This document shows, one piece after another, positions 52,927-61,681 of a DNA stretch of 64,000 bases. Position numbers and translations under genes: made by a program. The DNA lies in NCBI GenBank assembly GCA_029194535.1, contig JARFXR010000001.1, positions 1,620,721-1,684,720 of the forward strand, in the 5' to 3' direction. This DNA is from Nitrospira sp. Lineage in GTDB: Bacteria > Nitrospirota > Nitrospiria > Nitrospirales > Nitrospiraceae. The notes beneath the pieces are model-generated. The model saw only the letters and a program-made list of their open reading frames with translations, made no database searches and was not told the DNA's origin. Positions within the stretch are counted from its first letter, which is position 1. Each line of letters begins with the position of its first letter.

Positions 52927-54288
52927 ATGCCTCCTTCTGTTGCGCTCATACTTTGCATAGCGCTGGTAATAGTATTGCTGCGCATTGAACGCAAACAAAA
53001 TTCAGCGGTCTCACTCGCTGTTTGGGTACCGACGCTGTGGGTGCTAATCAGTGGGTCAAGGCCAATTGAGAGATGGTTTGAGACCAGGCCGCTAGACACG
53101 CTAGGTGGCGAGGGAGGAGGCAGTCCGCTTGACCGATTAGTGCTCGGCATCTTTATTGTTCTCATGCTGTTTATCATTTTCAGGAGAAAGATCGATTGGT
53201 CTGGAATATTGAAAGATAATCTTTGGCTTGCCGTCTTGGTCCTATATACGGGTCTCAGCATTTTATGGTCGGATATCCCATTTGTGTCCTTCAAGAGATG
53301 GGTGAGATCTGCGGGAGATATTCTCATGGCTTTGGTCGTTCTGAGTGAACGGATGCCATTCCAAGCCCTGGAGAGCGTTCTTCGTCGCTCGGCGTATATA
53401 CTGATTCCATTTTCCCTTATGCTCATTCATTACTTTCCCTTCTATGGGCGCGCCTATGGCCGTTATAGCGGGATAGAAATGTGGACTGGGGTTACGTTGC
53501 ACAAGAGCAGTCTCGGACCGTTGTGCGCCATTTCTGCATTGTTTATGATTTGGGCGCTTCTGCGAGAATGGCGAGCAGGAACTCTCTTCAAAATCAGCCC
53601 TCAAAACTTAGCCGACGCTTTTGTACTGATCATGACGATCATCATGCTTTGGGGGCCAGGCGTATCCTTCAGCGCGACATCCGTCAGTATAGTAGTTGTC
53701 AGTACTGTTGTAATGTTGGTGCTGTATCGCATGCAAGCTCTTGCCAGGTATGTTGGGAGGCAGCTGAAAGCTATCACGGTGGTCTTCGTATCGCTGTACC
53801 TACTCCTCTTTGACTCATTGGTGGAAATATCTGCTTCTATATTGGGGCGTGATACAACTTTGACCGGTCGCACAGACATTTGGCGCCCCCTCCTTGATTT
53901 TGCGTCCCAAAGCCCCATATTCGGAGTTGGTTACGGAGGATTCTGGGCACCAGGGAATCAGGAGTTGGAAGAACTTTTCAGCCCTCAATTCATTCTGGCT
54001 CAATCTCACAATGGTTATCTGGCCGTTTACGTTGAGCTTGGGATCACAGGAATTGTGTTGCTTGCACTGTTTATTCTGGCCTACTGCGGCAAAGTTGGGA
54101 GAGAACTAAGTCATGCATCAGAATGGGGGGTTTTTGGAATATGTTTCCTAGTGATGTCGATGCTCTATAACAACACTGAGGCTAGTTTCCTACAGTCAGT
54201 CGGCAATCTTTGGCCTATTATGGCTCTTTTGGCGGTCGTGTGTTCGCGGCAATCCTTGGCTACAGACAGAAATCGATTCTGCATGTGA
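52927..54288 (+). CDS. O-antigen ligase/polymerase family protein (Wzy-like)
   Basis: This is a polytopic membrane protein of 453 residues. About 10-12 hydrophobic segments and a Wzy_C domain are seen. The larger periplasmic loop between helices has GRTDIWRPLLDFASQSPIFG, then VGYGGFWAPG and FILAQSHNGYLAVYVELGI, the conserved H-N-x-Y-L motif of this family. It polymerises repeat units delivered by the Wzx protein at 28233. The ATG at 52927 is chosen because it follows GGGAG at 52911-52915, and because the frame upstream overlaps the MBOAT gene; an earlier start is possible. Confidence 0.85.
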   Translation: MPPSVALILCIALVIVLLRIERKQNSAVSLAVWVPTLWVLISGSRPIERWFETRPLDTLGGEGGGSPLDRLVLGIFIVLMLFIIFRRKIDWSGILKDNLWLAVLVLYTGLSILWSDIPFVSFKRWVRSAGDILMALVVLSERMPFQALESVLRRSAYILIPFSLMLIHYFPFYGRAYGRYSGIEMWTGVTLHKSSLGPLCAISALFMIWALLREWRAGTLFKISPQNLADAFVLIMTIIMLWGPGVSFSATSVSIVVVSTVVMLVLYRMQALARYVGRQLKAITVVFVSLYLLLFDSLVEISASILGRDTTLTGRTDIWRPLLDFASQSPIFGVGYGGFWAPGNQELEELFSPQFILAQSHNGYLAVYVELGITGIVLLALFILAYCGKVGRELSHASEWGVFGICFLVMSMLYNNTEASFLQSVGNLWPIMALLAVVCSRQSLATDRNRFCM

Positions 54289-54419
54289 CAGGGAGGTATC
54301 GTCTTTTGGTGTGGAAATCTGGGATCTCAGTAAGTCTGGACGATGGAAGGCTGTCTCTATTTAGTCGTTCTACTGGATCTCTAGTCACGAGCCGTGGTGC
54401 GCTGGGTTATCGGGCCCGG

Positions 54420-54757
54420 AGCACGGGCGAGTTGACGCAGCAGGGGCCTTACAGATGGCGCTGCGCCGACGGCAACCGAACCCAAGCCTGCTCGATAATT
54501 CGGATCGCGGGAAACAGTGTGCAGCCATCGCTTACCAAGAGGCGCTCACAACGGCGGGAATCACCGTCAACATATCGCAGAAGTGGAATTGGTCAGACAA
54601 CGCCTGCGTGGACAGTTTCTTCGGCATCGTGAAACGGGAACTGATTCATCACCGCCAGTACCGGACGCGGGAAGAGGCCAGACAAGAGATCTTTGAATGC
54701 CTCGAAGCGTTCTGTAAGCGACAGCGCCGCCACTTGGCGCTCGGCCATTTTAGTTAA
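54420..54757 (+). pseudogene. IS3-family OrfB C-terminal relic
   Basis: The frame encodes ALRRRQPNPSLLDNSDRGKQ, then WNWSDNACVDSFFGIVKREL, HHRQYRTREEARQEIFECLE and RQRRHLALG. This is the standard C-terminal end of IS3 OrfB, including the DDE glutamate region (D-N-A-x-V-[ED]-S-F-F). The N-terminal two-thirds of the transposase and the left end are missing. It lies directly after the Wzy-like gene, at the edge of the cargo region. Confidence 0.8.
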
Positions 54758-54804
54758 GCGGATAATCGATTAGGTGCATGGTGTCGATAGCTCTGGCTGG
54801 GCAG

Positions 54805-56217
54805 TTACAAAATTCTTAATCCAACGGGAGGTTGAGGAGGAGCTGTATCCGTTCCGCTCCCGCTTCCACTCCGCAACGGATGAGGGTAGGCATACGGCCT
54901 GTAGTACAGTGTCCATGAGTTCGTAGACGTACATTTGTAGAATGCTCCATTTTGAATAACGCTGGGATCAACCGTCGGCGTGGGAGTGCTCGCCACCCAG
55001 TATCCCACCCCTGTTGTACACGTACCTGTGGGAGCCGTGATCCCACGCCCTATTCCTGCGGTACAGGCCGAGGAGGTGCAGCTCGGGTTATACTTCCACC
55101 AATTCACATTTTCCACGGGCGGACAATTCGAGTTGTAGTTATCCGCGGCGGGATAAGGTGTGAGATCGACATTCGATCCGTTGTTCGTGAAGTTCCACCA
55201 GTAGGTGTTGTCAGTCTGGATGTAGGGCAGCGGCCAGGTGCTGTCGACGGATTTGTTACAGCCCGCATCGTGGTTGGAGACGTTCGCCCCAGACCCACTC
55301 AGCCCGGTCATCACGTTGTTGTGGTATAACCCCCAGCCTCCACGATGAAACAAGGTGCGATAGCCCGCCTTATTCGTGATAGTGTTGCCGTAATATTCGA
55401 CGACCATCGTGCCGGTCTGTCCACTCGGCCAATTTTGGAAGCCGTGGACATCCCAAATTTCATCTTGGCCGGCTGCGTTTTTCATCGCCCAAGTGTTGTA
55501 TCGCATTACGACACGCCCGCCCTGCCCACATTCGACCCAGCCAGGAAAGCCATCGGTGGAGCCTGGCGTGGGCCATTGAATCGTATTATCCTCGTAGTAG
55601 AGATTGTCGCCGCTCCCGTAGGTCCGGGGAAAAGTGCCGCTGGAATGCTCAATCTTGTTGTCATTTCCAAAACAGCGGAGCAGGATTCGGGGGCGATCGA
55701 AGAGATTATTGGCGACCACGCCTCGCACTTGACCAGTCTGATAGATGACCGAACTACTGGACTGCGAGGGGTCTTTGAATCGATTGTCCATGAGCACGAG
55801 CTTCTTAAAGGGTTTACTGGAACTCGCCCCCGCACCAGTAACGTGAATTATCTCCGATGAAATATTGTTGCCGTCAAACGTAAAGCCAGATACTTTGATG
55901 GTTTCTTCGTTGTTGATCGCCGTGGCGTCGGGGGCGATGGAAATGCCGGTGTTGGCGATGGTGACGGTCAGCCTATCTCGGCCTGGGCCGATGAGGAGCA
56001 CACCCTTGGTGAGGGACAATGTACTGCCCCAGGTTTCCGCGCCATCCCCGGCAGTGACATTAATGGTATCGCCACGGGAGGCGGAGGACACGCATGAACG
56101 GACCGATGCAAGATCCGGCGTGCTCACCCACGTCGGGGTCGAGCCGCTACAGGCGGCCCATGTTGGACCCGCCCAGAGCCCGAAGATTACAGCGAACGTC
56201 ACATACAGTCGTCGCAT
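54805..56217 (-). CDS. Secreted right-handed beta-helix protein
   Basis: The 470-residue product has a signal peptide (MRRLYVTFAVIFGLWAGPTW, cleaved after TWA) and a body of short parallel beta-strands with repeated Asn/Gly turns (GFTFDGNNISSEIIHVTGAG, NNLFDRPRILLRCFGNDNKI). These are typical of pectate-lyase-like or C5-epimerase-like helices. It ends APPQPPVGLRIL without a PEP-CTERM anchor. It may cut or modify the exported polysaccharide. The ATG at 56217 is preferred over GTG 56223 because AAGGGAGG lies at good spacing. It is the only minus-strand gene in the polysaccharide region after 11062. Confidence 0.8.
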   Translation of the reverse strand: MRRLYVTFAVIFGLWAGPTWAACSGSTPTWVSTPDLASVRSCVSSASRGDTINVTAGDGAETWGSTLSLTKGVLLIGPGRDRLTVTIANTGISIAPDATAINNEETIKVSGFTFDGNNISSEIIHVTGAGASSSKPFKKLVLMDNRFKDPSQSSSSVIYQTGQVRGVVANNLFDRPRILLRCFGNDNKIEHSSGTFPRTYGSGDNLYYEDNTIQWPTPGSTDGFPGWVECGQGGRVVMRYNTWAMKNAAGQDEIWDVHGFQNWPSGQTGTMVVEYYGNTITNKAGYRTLFHRGGWGLYHNNVMTGLSGSGANVSNHDAGCNKSVDSTWPLPYIQTDNTYWWNFTNNGSNVDLTPYPAADNYNSNCPPVENVNWWKYNPSCTSSACTAGIGRGITAPTGTCTTGVGYWVASTPTPTVDPSVIQNGAFYKCTSTNSWTLYYRPYAYPHPLRSGSGSGTDTAPPQPPVGLRIL

Positions 56218-56982
56218 GCTCACCTCCCTTTAACCCTGAATCCATTATCAAATATCAAGAATCGTCCCTTAACAACCGAGGTTACACACGATGGAGTCAG
56301 TGCCTCGGTTGGGAGAAAATGCTTACGAATTCGGCAAATCGGTGCTCCAGGGCACCGCTCGTCTTGAGAACATAAAGTATATCGTCACTGAGTCTAGCCA
56401 TGATATCTGCGCGGCCAAGACCATAATGATGTAGATACTTTCGGTCATACGAAATAAGCAATCTGCATGCCTGTCGAGACTAGGAGGTGGATATTTGCAA
56501 ATGGCGAGTTAACGCATGGAATAATAATGAACTATTTTCATTTTCCCCTTCTGAATAAACCGGTTAACTTATGCGCCTGTGACCCCTGCAGTGTATGCCA
56601 CATCCTATACACAGACTGTGGCAAATTGCGTGTCAACTACTCGCGTGACTGAATTGTCTTCGTCGGTATGACACGTCTGAGCCTGGAGCCCCTCGCGTAG
56701 CTCCTGTGATCGGCTCATGATCCGAGGCTCTGGCCGTCTCAGCTTGGTCATGCGGGATGCCACCGTGGACGGATGCGACGGACAGGACCTTTACAGTTGA
56801 AGACCAAGGACGTCATCACCGCACGAGGGGGGTGTCGGGCATCCCGCTCAATGGTGTCCTGCCTTCGATACCTGAGGACACCGGCGAGGCACAACATATT
56901 CCACGCACATCAATGACAGGATGCTAGTTCAGCCTTGTCTTGACGAAGATTCGGTTGGAACAGGGGACAAGACTAAACCGCC
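56218..56982. other. Long spacer between the beta-helix gene and the conserved tail
   Basis: No gene is recognised in these 765 bases. A 9-bp perfect inverted repeat, CAACCGAGG (56273-56281) and CCTCGGTTG (56303-56311), lies 50-90 bases ahead of the beta-helix gene and could be an operator or attenuator on its minus-strand transcript. Short frames at 56467-56652 have no recognisable similarity. A promoter for the plus-strand tail operon is expected near the right end. Confidence 0.5.
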
Positions 56983-57912
56983 ATGACGAAGGCATACTAT
57001 CTTCTAAAGCCTGCTATCCCGTGGGCCATTAGAATACGAGCACGACGCCTGATCGCCAATCATCTGCGGAAACAAGTCAGCGGTTCCTGGCCTATTTCAT
57101 CGCCTGCAGCTCGACCGCCGGAGGGTTGGCCCGGATGGCCGAACGGCAAGCAATTCGCCTTCGTCGTGACACATGACGTCGAGGGAGCGCGTGGGTTGGC
57201 GCGCTGCCGGAAGCTGGCCGATCTCGACAAAGCGTTGGGGATTCGCGCAGCGTTCAACTTCGTTCCGGAAGGAGAGTACCGAGTTTCCGACACGTTCCGG
57301 GCTTTTCTCGAACACGAAGGCTTTGAAGTCGGTGTCCATGATTTGTATCACGATGGGTCGCTGTATCGTTCACCGCGGCACTTTGAGGCTCAAGCTCCGA
57401 AAATCAATCAGTATCTCAAAATGTGGGGGGCATCGGGGTTCCGGTCTGGCTACATGTTTCACAACCTCGATTGGCTTGAAAAACTCGATCTACTCTACGA
57501 TGCCTCCACATTCGATACCGACCCGTTCGAGCCGCAACCGGATGGAGTCGGGACGATTTTTCCCTTCTGGATTCAACGCAACGGCTCGAGAGGCTATCTC
57601 GAACTCCCCTATACGCTTCCGCAGGATTTCACGTTGTTCGTACTCCTGAAAGAAAGGACGATCGACCTATGGACGAAGAAACTTGATTGGATCGCTTTGC
57701 ACGGCGGCATGGCTTTGGCGATTATCCATCCTGACTACATGTCTTTTGACGGCAAACCGAATTCCTCGGAATATTCCGCCGATCTGTATGAAGGTCTTCT
57801 CAAGTACGTCGTTACCCACTACGGGGATACCTGTTGGTACGCCCTGCCCCGCGAGGTGGCGGCGTTCGCTTCGCACTTCGCACCTTCGCTAGTTCACCGC
57901 AAACTCGGTTGA
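56983..57912 (+). CDS. Polysaccharide deacetylase-like protein (second copy)
   Basis: The 309-residue protein has a NodB-type fold: FAFVVTHDVEGARGLARCRK (metal aspartate, about residue 65), FEVGVHDLYHDGSLYRSP with the histidine pair, and the FRSGYMFHNLDWLEKL segment. Members of this type accompany exosortase/sugar-transferase loci. No signal peptide is evident, so it probably works on a cytoplasmic or membrane-linked sugar. It heads the conserved tail of the locus; its only upstream neighbour on the same strand is far away. Confidence 0.8.
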   Translation: MTKAYYLLKPAIPWAIRIRARRLIANHLRKQVSGSWPISSPAARPPEGWPGWPNGKQFAFVVTHDVEGARGLARCRKLADLDKALGIRAAFNFVPEGEYRVSDTFRAFLEHEGFEVGVHDLYHDGSLYRSPRHFEAQAPKINQYLKMWGASGFRSGYMFHNLDWLEKLDLLYDASTFDTDPFEPQPDGVGTIFPFWIQRNGSRGYLELPYTLPQDFTLFVLLKERTIDLWTKKLDWIALHGGMALAIIHPDYMSFDGKPNSSEYSADLYEGLLKYVVTHYGDTCWYALPREVAAFASHFAPSLVHRKLG

Positions 57913-57989
57913 GGGCGCCGGCCCAGCGACGAGCGCATCCCGTCCTTCGCAAACGCCCTATTCCTAGGGCGATATCATCTTCTGACGAC

Positions 57990-58496
57990 ATGCTCATGGG
58001 TTCAGAAAATCTCCTCGCGTTTGTGCTTGGTCTGATGAGGGGCAACAAGTCCTGCTCTTCTGCAGGCATCTATTCTGAAACGGTATATCGAGATCTCGTC
58101 CACCGAGAGTGGAAGCGTTCCGAGCGATCGGGTCACCTCTGCCAGATCCTGCTCGTCTCTCGCACAAACGCACAAGGACTAGTCGTGCCATTAGGATCGG
58201 AACTTTCCGGGAAGGCGATCTCGCTGTTGGCTATGAGCGTTCGTGACACTGATTACATCGGGTGGTATCGGCACGGCCGGACCATTGGGCTCTTGTTGAC
58301 GACGGTACGGCCAGGTTCGCCCAGAGATGGGCGCGATAGCGTGAAGCGCCGCCTGGAGGACAGGTTCCGTGGCGGCCTCATGTTGACGAACGGCGACTCC
58401 CTTCAGACACATCTGCTCGAGCACGATCGGCTCTCAGCATCAAACGGAACCGACCCTCTCGTTCCGTTTTCTCGGTCCCAAGGACAGGTCCGCTAA
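57990..58496 (+). CDS. Stand-alone degenerate GGDEF-like domain protein
   Basis: This 168-residue protein is similar to the N-terminal domain of the sugar transferase encoded at 59584. YRDLVHREWKRSERSGHLCQ corresponds to FKQSVTRERKRADRSGLTMV, DTDYIGWYRHGRTIGLLL to EFDILGWFEPSSIIGLIV, and both have a following helix RDSVKRRLEDRF / DQACICDRLEST. The pattern (R-E-x-K-R-x-x-R-S-G ... D-x-I-G-W) is that of GGDEF-fold domains that lack the GGDEF signature. It cannot make c-di-GMP in the usual way. Its function could be regulation or assembly with the sugar transferase. The start ATG at 57990 is one of several possible. Confidence 0.65.
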   Translation: MLMGSENLLAFVLGLMRGNKSCSSAGIYSETVYRDLVHREWKRSERSGHLCQILLVSRTNAQGLVVPLGSELSGKAISLLAMSVRDTDYIGWYRHGRTIGLLLTTVRPGSPRDGRDSVKRRLEDRFRGGLMLTNGDSLQTHLLEHDRLSASNGTDPLVPFSRSQGQVR

Positions 58497-58517
58497 CCTC
58501 TTTCAAGGAGTGTCGTT

Positions 58518-59519
58518 ATGCTAAGCCTCGGTGTGATCGGCTATGGGTATTGGGGTCCGAACGTGGTACGGAATTTTATCGGACATCACGATTGCAAGGT
58601 CGTCACGGTTTGCGACAGGTCTCCCGCTGCCTTGACGCGTGCGTTGGCGGCACATCCCGGTGTCGGTGTGACGACTGACCCGGATGCTGTGCTTCTCGCG
58701 CCGGACATCGACGCGGTGGCGATCGTGACGCCGGTGTCCTACCACTACGAATTGGCTACCAAAGCGCTTGAGAATGGAAAACATGTATTTGTGGAAAAAC
58801 CTTTTACCGCAACCTCCGCTGAAGCCGAGGACTTGATCGAACTGGCGGATCGTCGTGGGCTCCAGATCATGGTAGACCATACCTTCCTCTTTACTGGAGC
58901 CGTCCGCAAGATCAAGCAACTCATTGATGCGGACACGTTGGGTCGGCTGTACTACTACGATTCGACGCGTGTGAATCTGGGACTCTTTCAGCACGATGTG
59001 AACGTGCTCTGGGATCTGGCGCCGCATGACCTGTCGATTATGGATTATTTGATCGGGCTTGAGCCCGAGCTGGTCGTGGCTACCGGCGGTGCCCACGTGA
59101 ACAATCTCGAAAACATCGCCTACCTCACGGTGTATTTCCCCGACAATGTGCTTGCGCACATCAACGTGAATTGGCTCTCTCCTGTGAAAGTGCGCACGAC
59201 GCTCGTCGGCGGCCAAAAGCGAATGCTGGTCTGGAATGACCTCGACCTGGCGGAAAAGCTTCGCATCTACGATAAGGGCGCCGACGTCAAGAATGAATCA
59301 GGAAAGCATGCGGCCTTGGTCAGCTATAGGACCGGCGATATGTATGCGCCTAAAATCGAAGAGGCCGAAGCGCTGAGGGTGGAAGCACGATATTTCTTGG
59401 ACTGTGTCATGAATGGGACAAAGCCGATCAACGATGGACTGGCGGGGCTGCGTGTCGTACGCATTCTCGAGGCGGCAGAGCAATCGCTCAACCAGCACAG
59501 GGAGATTATGTTGGCTTAG
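58518..59519 (+). CDS. Gfo/Idh/MocA family oxidoreductase (second copy)
   Basis: This 333-residue NAD(P)-dependent oxidoreductase has the Rossmann motif SLGVIGYGYWGPNVVRNFIG, the EKP motif in VFVEKPFTATSAEAEDLIEL (about residues 93-112), and LWDLAPHDLSIMDYLIG, which carries the active-site H-D. It resembles the WlbA/WbpB branch that oxidises UDP-GlcNAcA at C3, giving the keto sugar for a WbpE-type aminotransferase. It follows the GGDEF-like gene by 21 bases with AAGGAGTG as ribosome site. It could supply the WbpE/WbpD-like enzymes at 15.0-16.8 kb, which is inference. Confidence 0.87.
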   Translation: MLSLGVIGYGYWGPNVVRNFIGHHDCKVVTVCDRSPAALTRALAAHPGVGVTTDPDAVLLAPDIDAVAIVTPVSYHYELATKALENGKHVFVEKPFTATSAEAEDLIELADRRGLQIMVDHTFLFTGAVRKIKQLIDADTLGRLYYYDSTRVNLGLFQHDVNVLWDLAPHDLSIMDYLIGLEPELVVATGGAHVNNLENIAYLTVYFPDNVLAHINVNWLSPVKVRTTLVGGQKRMLVWNDLDLAEKLRIYDKGADVKNESGKHAALVSYRTGDMYAPKIEEAEALRVEARYFLDCVMNGTKPINDGLAGLRVVRILEAAEQSLNQHREIMLA

Positions 59520-59583
59520 CCCACACTATTCATGAGCGCTTCTAGTACAACCGCCGATATGCCGATGCGATGGGAAGGTTTAC

Positions 59584-60675
59584 GTGACGGGACAATGCCC
59601 AATGCTGCTTGACGAGCGGCTCTTCAAACAGTCGGTCACGCGCGAGCGGAAACGTGCAGATCGTTCCGGGCTGACAATGGTGCTGCTCTTGGTCGGCCTT
59701 CCAACCATGTCGGGCAAGCAGGCCATGGCTCACGCCGACGTCGTGGCAAAGGCCTTGTCGACGGCCACGTCGGAGTTCGATATTCTCGGTTGGTTTGAGC
59801 CATCGTCGATCATCGGCCTGATCGTGCCCGAGATCGCCTCAGCCGACCAGGCCTGCATCTGCGATCGCCTCGAAAGTACGGTCCGGAGTGCGATCAGGCT
59901 TCAAGGTCACGAGGAGCTTGCGCAACACCTCTCGATCCGGTTGCGTGTGTACCCGGATCCTGCCACATCAACGGAGGAGCAGGTACCCTCCATGGATCCG
60001 CTGCTGTATCCGGAACTCTCAGTGGATCAGTCTGCGGTCCTGAATTTTCGAGTCTTCAAGCGGGGCATGGATATTGTGATCTGTACCCTGTTGTTACTCT
60101 TCATGTTCCCAGTGTTAATCCTCCTTGCCGTCCTTATCAAACTGTCCTCACCAGGGCCGGTCCTATTCAGGCAGATACGGATCGGGCATCTGATGAGGCC
60201 CTTCACCATGTATAAGTTCCGAACAATGTATGCCACCGCGGATCATCAGGTACACCACGACTATGTGAGCTGGTTCATCACCGCCAGCGACAAGGCGCCG
60301 TCGCAAGAGAAGCCGGTCATCTTCAAGCTCACGAATGATACGAGGATCACCCCCATCGGCTGGTTTCTCCGAAGGACGAGTCTGGATGAACTGCCTCAAC
60401 TCTGGAATGTGCTGATCGGCGACATGTCTCTCGTGGGGCCACGGCCGCCGCTCCCGTACGAACTGCAACGGTATAAGCCATGGCACCGAGGTCGCGTGTT
60501 AGAGGCCGTGCCGGGCATGACCGGTCTCTGGCAGGTGGTTGGCCGAAGCCGCACGACGTTCGATGAGATGGTGCGCCTCGACTTACGGTATGCCAGGACG
60601 ATGTCCCTGTGGTGCGACACCAAAATCCTGCTGGCGACACCGGCTGCAATGATCACCGGCAAGGGGGCCTGTTGA
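59584..60675 (+). CDS. Initiating sugar transferase with N-terminal GGDEF-like domain
   Basis: The 363-residue protein is a fusion. Residues 1-130 form the same GGDEF-like domain as the gene at 57990. Residues 155-363 form a WcaJ/PglC-type polyprenyl-phosphate sugar phosphotransferase with a membrane hairpin (FKRGMDIVICTLLLLFMFPV), the signature SSPGPVLFRQIRIG, MYKFRTMYATAD with the catalytic D-E region, RRTSLDELPQLWNVLIGDMS, VGPRPPLPYEL and the final PGMTGLWQVVGR. It attaches the first sugar phosphate to undecaprenyl phosphate and so starts the repeat unit. GGGAAGG precedes the GTG at 59584. Confidence 0.88.
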   Translation: MTGQCPMLLDERLFKQSVTRERKRADRSGLTMVLLLVGLPTMSGKQAMAHADVVAKALSTATSEFDILGWFEPSSIIGLIVPEIASADQACICDRLESTVRSAIRLQGHEELAQHLSIRLRVYPDPATSTEEQVPSMDPLLYPELSVDQSAVLNFRVFKRGMDIVICTLLLLFMFPVLILLAVLIKLSSPGPVLFRQIRIGHLMRPFTMYKFRTMYATADHQVHHDYVSWFITASDKAPSQEKPVIFKLTNDTRITPIGWFLRRTSLDELPQLWNVLIGDMSLVGPRPPLPYELQRYKPWHRGRVLEAVPGMTGLWQVVGRSRTTFDEMVRLDLRYARTMSLWCDTKILLATPAAMITGKGAC

Positions 60676-60718
60676 GATGCAGGCGTCTTCGCGGAGACCT
60701 CCGACATGACAACGTCAC

Positions 60719-61681
60719 ATGTACTCGTCCATGACAAAGCCTCGTTCGGACAATAGCAGAACCGATTTAGGATACACGACCTCCATGGTTGCTCTTCCTG
60801 ATCTCGGGCTGCCGAGTCACACCTTGCCCTGGCGCCCGGGTCAGCGGAATGTCCTTGCGCTCCTGTTGTTGGTTGGTCTGTGCGCGTGGTTTTGGGCGCC
60901 GCTCGTGGCGCTCTCCGTCCTTGCCTGGGACAACGAGCATTTTTCCCATGTGTTGTTGATTCCGGCGCTGACAACCTGTCTGTTGCTTATGAATCGAACC
61001 GCCATACTGACTTCCCGCGCATGGACTCCGGCGGTCGGCACATTGGTGATGGCAGGTGGCGGCGTCTGCTACTGGGTCGCCGATGGGCAAGACTGGACGC
61101 CCGATCGACTAGCTGTGGCGATTTTAGCCTTTGTGGTGATGTGCTGGGGCCTGTTTCTCTTCAGTTTTGGAGCGGGATGCTTTCGAACGGAGTTGTTTGC
61201 GCTGGTGATGCTCCTCTTCATGGTTCCCTTTCCCACTATGCTCCTGGATGCGGTTATCGGGTTTCTGCAGCGTAGTTCGGCGGAAGCGACTCAGGTTCTC
61301 TTCTGGTTGCTCGGCATCCCTGTGGTCCGGGAGGGGTTCGTGTTCAGTCTGTCGGACTTCACGATCTATGTGGCGGAAGAATGTAGCGGCATCCGATCGG
61401 CTCTCTCGTTGTTCATTACCAGTCTGGTCGCGGGCCATCTGTTTCTTAGATGCACCTGGGGAAAAATTGGACTCGTGTCGATGGTTGTTCCCCTGGCGAT
61501 CGTGAAGAATGCCTTCCGAATCGTCGGCTTGGCGCTGCTGGCGAACTATGTCGACCCCGCCTTTATTACCGACAGCGCGCTTCATCGCAATGGCGGCATT
61601 CCCCTCTTTGTCTTGTCGCTCTCAGTACTCTTTTGTGTTGTCTGGCTGCTGCGTAAGTTGGAGCAGCGTGAGCGAACCTGA
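60719..61681 (+). CDS. Exosortase family transpeptidase
   Basis: This is a polytopic membrane cysteine protease/transpeptidase of 320 residues with about eight membrane segments. The three catalytic residues of the exosortase family are visible: Cys222 in AEECSGIRSAL, Arg267 in VKNAFRIVGL and His289 in LHRNGGIPLF. Exosortases cut and attach PEP-CTERM-like proteins to the cell surface. The EpsI-type C-terminal domain is not present, and no PEP-CTERM-tailed protein was seen in this window, so its substrates must be elsewhere. The gene lies between the initiating sugar transferase and the FemAB-like gene. Confidence 0.9.
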   Translation: MYSSMTKPRSDNSRTDLGYTTSMVALPDLGLPSHTLPWRPGQRNVLALLLLVGLCAWFWAPLVALSVLAWDNEHFSHVLLIPALTTCLLLMNRTAILTSRAWTPAVGTLVMAGGGVCYWVADGQDWTPDRLAVAILAFVVMCWGLFLFSFGAGCFRTELFALVMLLFMVPFPTMLLDAVIGFLQRSSAEATQVLFWLLGIPVVREGFVFSLSDFTIYVAEECSGIRSALSLFITSLVAGHLFLRCTWGKIGLVSMVVPLAIVKNAFRIVGLALLANYVDPAFITDSALHRNGGIPLFVLSLSVLFCVVWLLRKLEQRERT

